From contig WIAF01000003.1 of the NCBI GenBank assembly GCA_014055465.1, forward strand, positions 186,001-250,000: 64,000 bases of DNA. The letters run 5' to 3'. Origin of the DNA: Nitrospira sp. CR1.1. GTDB taxonomy: Bacteria > Nitrospirota > Nitrospiria > Nitrospirales > Nitrospiraceae. Position numbers and translations under genes: made by a program. The notes under the pieces are model-generated. The model did no database searches, was not told where the DNA came from, and was given only the letters and a program-made list of their open reading frames with translations. Positions 60,754 to 64,000 of this stretch are shown piece after piece (position 1 is the stretch's first letter; each line of letters begins with the position of its first letter).

Positions 60754-61848
60754 CTAGTCAGCTTGCCTCGACACCAAATGGACGGCTCCGGCCTTGATCG
60801 CGGCTGTGATGACGATCCCGGTGGCTAGTTTGAATTCCTCCGCCGTCGATCTCGTCACCATGGCCACGAGAGGAAATCCGCAATCCAAGGTGACCCGCGC
60901 CACCGCTCCCAACATGGTGATTGCCTGCACCGTACCCGTGAGGTGATTGCGGGCGCTACTCCCGGAGGCTCGCCCCTGCTCCAGCATCACATCTTCCGCC
61001 CTGATGCAGGCAAACACCTCAGGCCCGATCGACGCCGGCTCGAGAGCCATGAGGGTCGTTCCATTCACGCTCACACGCAACATGCCGCCGATAGCCTCCA
61101 CGACCCGTCCCTTCACCACCGTATCCACTCCGACGACGCGGGCCACGTCCGCATTCTGCGGACGACTGAACACGTCGATCGGCGCGCCGACCTGCAAGAC
61201 TTCTCCCGCGCTGATGACCGCCATGACATCGCCCAGCGTCAGGGCCTCGGCCCAGTCATGCGTCACAATCATCGAGGGCAGCGCCAGCTGCTTCAGGAGG
61301 GCCCGCAGTTCATCACGCAAATGCAGCCGGGTCGGCGCATCCAAGGCCGAGAGGGGCTCATCCAGCAGCAACAAGAGCGGCCGGGGCGCCACGGCTCGCG
61401 CCAGGGCGACACGCTGTTGCTGGCCTCCGGACAGTTCTCTGGGCTTCGCCTGCTCCAATCCGCGCAGTTGAAACAGCTCCATCACTTCCTCCACCCGTTT
61501 CTTTCGTTCCGCGGAAGGAAGATGGCTCAGTCCATAGGCGATATTGCCCGCGACCGTATAGGTCGGAAACAGGGCATAGTCTTGCGACATGTAGCCGATA
61601 TGGCGAGCCTGGGGCGGCACACGAATCCCCGACGCAGTCTCCAGCCACAGCCTCGACACAAACCGGATCGTGCCTTCCTCAGGCCATTCAAGCCCCGCCA
61701 CGCATCGCAGAATGGTCGTCTTCCCCGACCCCGACGGGCCGAACAGAATCAGGACCGTCGCCCCCTCGAGCGGGTAGCGGATCTGCGCGCGAATCGGCGC
61801 CCGACCGGGGAACGTCTTCACCAGATGGATCGTTATTTCTGCGGCCAT
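60754..61848 (-). CDS. modC: Molybdate ABC transporter ATP-binding protein
   Basis: A 364-aa ABC ATPase. Walker A is LFGPSGSGKTTILR, the signature is RELSGGQQQRVALARAVAPR, and Walker B is LLLLLDEPLSALD. Two TOBE-type segments follow in the C-terminal third (VVKGRVVEAIGGMLRVSVNG, then VARVTLDCGFPLVAMVTRS), typical of ModC. The ATG at 61848 is preferred over a GTG at 61857. It overlaps the modB end by 16 bases. It powers molybdate, or possibly tungstate, uptake for molybdopterin enzymes. Confidence 0.93.
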   Translation of the reverse strand: MAAEITIHLVKTFPGRAPIRAQIRYPLEGATVLILFGPSGSGKTTILRCVAGLEWPEEGTIRFVSRLWLETASGIRVPPQARHIGYMSQDYALFPTYTVAGNIAYGLSHLPSAERKKRVEEVMELFQLRGLEQAKPRELSGGQQQRVALARAVAPRPLLLLLDEPLSALDAPTRLHLRDELRALLKQLALPSMIVTHDWAEALTLGDVMAVISAGEVLQVGAPIDVFSRPQNADVARVVGVDTVVKGRVVEAIGGMLRVSVNGTTLMALEPASIGPEVFACIRAEDVMLEQGRASGSSARNHLTGTVQAITMLGAVARVTLDCGFPLVAMVTRSTAEEFKLATGIVITAAIKAGAVHLVSRQAD

Positions 61849-62507
61849 GCTGCCCACACGTTTCGATTGACAGCGTACACGAGAAGCAGCACGGCATACG
61901 AGACCACAAACAGGAACAAGGCGGTCCTCGCCGCGCCCGCATAATTCAACGCCTGCACTTCATCATAAATATCGATGGACACGGTGCGCGTGGAGCCTTC
62001 GAGGTTGCCGCCGATCATCAATACGACGCCGAACTCGCCCATCGTATGGGCAAAACTCAACACCGCGCCGGTCACCAGCCCGGCTGTCGACAGCGGCAGA
62101 ATCAGTTTGAAAAAGGTCTGAAGTTTTGACACCCCCAACGTCCAGGAGGCTTCAATGACCCGCCGATCGACCTGATCAAAGGCCGCGGCAAACGGCTGCA
62201 CCGCAAACGGCAAACTATAGAGCATGGAGCCCAGGACCAGGCCTTCAAAGGTGAACGGCAGCGGATGGCCGACCAACCCGGCATAGAGTCGCCCGAACGG
62301 ACTGTGGGGACCGATCGCGAGGAGAATATAAAAACCCAGGACGGTGGGAGGGAGCACCAGCGGCAATGCGACCACGGATTCGATCACAAATTTCCACCGC
62401 CAGCGGGAAAAACTGAGCCAGTAGGCGATGGGGAGGCCGACGAACAGCAGCGCCAGCGCCGTGAGACCGGCCAATTTGCACGTCACCCAAATCGCAACCC
62501 AGTTCAC
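61833..62507 (-). CDS. modB: Molybdate ABC transporter permease
   Basis: A 224-aa inner-membrane permease with about five helices. Its coupling loop carries the EAA-type motif in EASWTLGVSKLQTFFKLILP, and it has the ModB wording LPLVLPPTVLGFYIL and SFAHTMGEFGVVLMIGGN. The GTG start at 62507 gives the usual ModB length; the longer frame to 62582 adds a soluble leader with no support. It is followed by modC with overlap. No periplasmic binding protein (ModA) gene lies in the window. Confidence 0.93.
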   Translation of the reverse strand: MNWVAIWVTCKLAGLTALALLFVGLPIAYWLSFSRWRWKFVIESVVALPLVLPPTVLGFYILLAIGPHSPFGRLYAGLVGHPLPFTFEGLVLGSMLYSLPFAVQPFAAAFDQVDRRVIEASWTLGVSKLQTFFKLILPLSTAGLVTGAVLSFAHTMGEFGVVLMIGGNLEGSTRTVSIDIYDEVQALNYAGAARTALFLFVVSYAVLLLVYAVNRNVWAAWPQK

Positions 62508-62588
62508 TCGCCTGCCAGCCTCTAGGAGATCGTTCCCGACCGGCCCATAGTAGGGAGGCCGGTCGGGAAGATCAACTCCCAACGAGGC

Positions 62589-62792
62589 TTACTTACCGAT
62601 CATCACTTCGGTCGCCTTCACGGCAACGGTGACGCTGTCGTTCACCTTTAGGCCCATGCTCTTGACCGAACCTTCCGTGATGGCCGCCACAAAATCCAGA
62701 TTGCCCACCTTGACGGTCACTTCGGCCATCGCGGCGCCCTCGGTGATGCGAGTGATGGTGCCCTGAAATTGGTTCCGTGCGCTGAGTTTCAT
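62589..62792 (-). CDS. Molbindin (Mop) molybdate-binding protein
   Basis: A 67-aa single-TOBE protein: SARNQFQGTITRITEGAAMA, then VVITEG-like AAITEGSVKSMGLKVNDSV and AVKATEVMIGK. This is the length and pattern of Mop molbindins, which store molybdate as hexamers in the cytoplasm. It lies between modB and the HTH-TOBE regulator. A good GGAGG precedes the ATG at 62792. Confidence 0.93.
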   Translation of the reverse strand: MKLSARNQFQGTITRITEGAAMAEVTVKVGNLDFVAAITEGSVKSMGLKVNDSVTVAVKATEVMIGK

Positions 62793-62802
62793 GCTGTCCT
62801 CC

Positions 62803-63201
62803 TTAGTTTTTCACCACCATGACCTCGGTTGCTTTGACAAGGGCCACGGCGGAGTCTCCGATCCGCAGACCCAGTTCTTCAAGCGCATCCCGGGTGATCA
62901 CAGCGGTGATCAAATGTGGTCCGATATCGATATCGACTTGTGCCATAATGGCATCCCGTTTGATCGCCGTCACTCGCCCGACCAGCTTATTCCTGCCGCT
63001 CACGTCTTCCGTGCCGGCCTTTTTGGTTCCCAGCCACTCGTCGAGCAGAGCCCGCTTAAAGCGGTACCGGCCTCCGATTTTCGGCGCTCGAATTTTCCCC
63101 TCCCAGATGTACCGGTAAAACGTCGGGAGTGTGAGGCGCACATAACGGGCCGCTTCCCTGGCCGTAAACACGTCCCCTGTTCCCGCTCGCTTGTGAGGCA
63201 T
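62803..63201 (-). CDS. Excisionase-type HTH plus TOBE molybdate regulator
   Basis: A 132-aa protein. Residues 9-60 form a MerR/excisionase-like helix-turn-helix (VFTAREAARYVRLTLPTFYR, then IRAPKIGGRYRFKRALLDEW). Residues 68-132 form one TOBE domain (GRNKLVGRVTAIKRDAIMAQ, then ALVKATEVMVV). ModE, the known molybdate regulator, uses a winged helix and two TOBE domains, so this is a different build for the same likely task. The start at 63201 has AAGGA upstream. It lies between modC2 and Mop/modB/modC1 and would be expected to control them. Confidence 0.82.
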   Translation of the reverse strand: MPHKRAGTGDVFTAREAARYVRLTLPTFYRYIWEGKIRAPKIGGRYRFKRALLDEWLGTKKAGTEDVSGRNKLVGRVTAIKRDAIMAQVDIDIGPHLITAVITRDALEELGLRIGDSAVALVKATEVMVVKN

Positions 63202-63240
63202 GCTGAGAGGTCCTTCATTCAACCTGATCACCATTCGCAC

Positions 63241-63452
63241 ATCATGATCGGCTGATCACATTCTCACCTCCTTTCACCCTGGCGCCACGATTCGAAGTCG
63301 GCACCTGCGATCTCTGCGTACCTTAGCAAGATCGACTGAGAATTGGAGGTGAGTCGCGTGAGAATTTATCGATAGTGAAAATCCATCCGTGCCATGGCCT
63401 CGCAGGAACGACGCAGGACGCTCATCTTTCGCTCAGGCAAACGTTCCCCGGG
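63241..63452. other. Gap upstream of the HTH-TOBE gene with near-palindrome
   Basis: TGATCGGCTGATCA at 63245-63258 pairs at six of seven positions and lies about 45 bases upstream of the regulator's start; TATCGATA occurs at 63367-63374. Either could be an operator. No gene was seen. Confidence 0.4.
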
Positions 63453-64000
63453 TCAGTGGTCCTGGCGCGAAACCAGGTGCACCGCGCCGGCTTTAATCAC
63501 CGCGATGACGTCCTGGCCGGGAACCAATTGCAAATCCTCTACCGATGACCGGGTCACGGTGGCGACCAGCGGAAAGCCGCAGTGCAATGTCACCCGCGCT
63601 AGCGCACCCAACGTGGCGACGGCCATCACCGTCCCTGCAAGCTGATTGCGCGCGCTGCTCGCGGCAATGGGACCGCGTTCCAATGCGATATCTTCCGCCC
63701 GGATACAGACGTACACATCCGGCCCGCAGGCTTCTCCCTCAATGGCGTTCACCACGACACCGTTGACGTCGACACGCAGCATCCCGGCAGCCGCCCACAC
63801 CACCCGCCCCTTGACCACCGTTTCCACGCCCACGACATGCGCCACGTCGGCATTCCGCGGACGACTGAAGACGTCCAAGGGCGTGCCGGTTTGCAAGACC
63901 TCCCCTCCGCTCACCACGGCCATGAGATCCCCCAGCGTCAGCGCTTCGGCCCAGTCATGCGTGACGATGATCGACGGCAGCGCGAGTTGCTTGAGCAGGC
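63453..64000 (-). CDS. modC: Second molybdate ABC ATP-binding protein (3' part only)
   Basis: The frame runs without a stop from 63453 to the window's right edge, so only the C-terminal part (about 182 aa) is seen. It starts in the region after Walker B (SIIVTHDWAEALTLGD) and contains two TOBE-like segments (VVKGRVVWAAAGMLRVDVNG, then ARVTLHCGFPLVATVTRS). It closely parallels modC at 60754-61848 and ends in the same wording (KAGAVHLVSRQ). A recent duplication of the transporter ATPase is likely. Confidence 0.9.
   Translation of the reverse strand, partial: LLKQLALPSIIVTHDWAEALTLGDLMAVVSGGEVLQTGTPLDVFSRPRNADVAHVVGVETVVKGRVVWAAAGMLRVDVNGVVVNAIEGEACGPDVYVCIRAEDIALERGPIAASSARNQLAGTVMAVATLGALARVTLHCGFPLVATVTRSSVEDLQLVPGQDVIAVIKAGAVHLVSRQDH

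Noticed and set aside
1-64000. CRISPR array, prophage or insertion sequence
   Set aside because: No regularly spaced direct repeats, cas, integrase, transposase or structural phage genes were seen. The S24 repressor alone is not enough to call a prophage.

Overview
The window is GC-rich bacterial chromosome from a Gram-negative, B12-using organism. It has lipoproteins, an outer-membrane two-partner secretion system, a PAS-rich NarL-type two-component system and heavy investment in molybdate handling. The gene mix resembles Nitrospirota (Nitrospira-like), but this is a judgement from gene content; no rRNA or other phylogenetic marker is present. I saw no transposase, integrase, phage gene or CRISPR array.

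Left part (0-16.5 kb). After a truncated gene end and a secreted OB-fold protein come a Tat-exported YcbK-like protein and a minus-strand signalling block: a multi-PAS histidine kinase, a NarL-type regulator, a small orphan, a degenerate receiver protein and a sigma-54 activator. A Nudix hydrolase, a short-chain dehydrogenase and a secreted Lon-like (possibly pseudo-protease) protein follow. Next is a minus-strand TpsB - TpsA - CHAT/TPR protease cluster, i.e. a two-partner secretion system with its own CHAT peptidase.

Centre (16.9-51.9 kb). This is a large divergent catabolic block organised around one intergenic control region at 28386-28596. Leftwards runs a beta-oxidation-type set (diiron heme-oxygenase-like protein, acyl-CoA ligase, thiolase, 3-hydroxyacyl-CoA dehydrogenase, enoyl-CoA hydratase, patatin, VLCAD-like dehydrogenase) that continues into an HTH regulator and tryptophanase. 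Rightwards runs about 23 kb of closely packed, often overlapping genes. They cover tyrosine/homogentisate breakdown (single-module HPPD, HGD, FAH), a branched-chain-type 2-oxoacid dehydrogenase (E1 alpha, E1 beta, E2), thiolase and 3-hydroxybutyryl-CoA dehydrogenase, and a split B12-dependent acyl-CoA mutase with a MeaB chaperone. They also cover leucine breakdown (methylcrotonyl-CoA carboxylase beta, hydratase, HMG-CoA lyase), the methylcitrate cycle (PrpD, PrpB, PrpC), another acyl-CoA ligase and a second VLCAD-like dehydrogenase. Together they look like a near-complete machine for turning Tyr/Phe, Trp, Leu, Val/Ile and fatty acids into acetyl-CoA, fumarate and pyruvate. The mutase carries Gln where methylmalonyl-CoA mutase has its carboxylate-binding Arg207. 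No propionyl-CoA carboxylase or epimerase is nearby, so I think it acts on a neutral acyl-CoA, possibly isobutyryl-CoA, rather than methylmalonyl-CoA.

Right part (52-64 kb). This holds an MscS channel, a lipoprotein/TPR pair, a CAT-anticodon tRNA and a c-type heme DUF3365 protein. A LexA/S24-type repressor follows, with a perfect palindrome over its start codon and two small downstream genes. Then come two tandem TraT-like lipoproteins and a molybdate locus: modC, modB, Mop, an excisionase-HTH/TOBE regulator, and the 3' part of a second modC running off the window edge.
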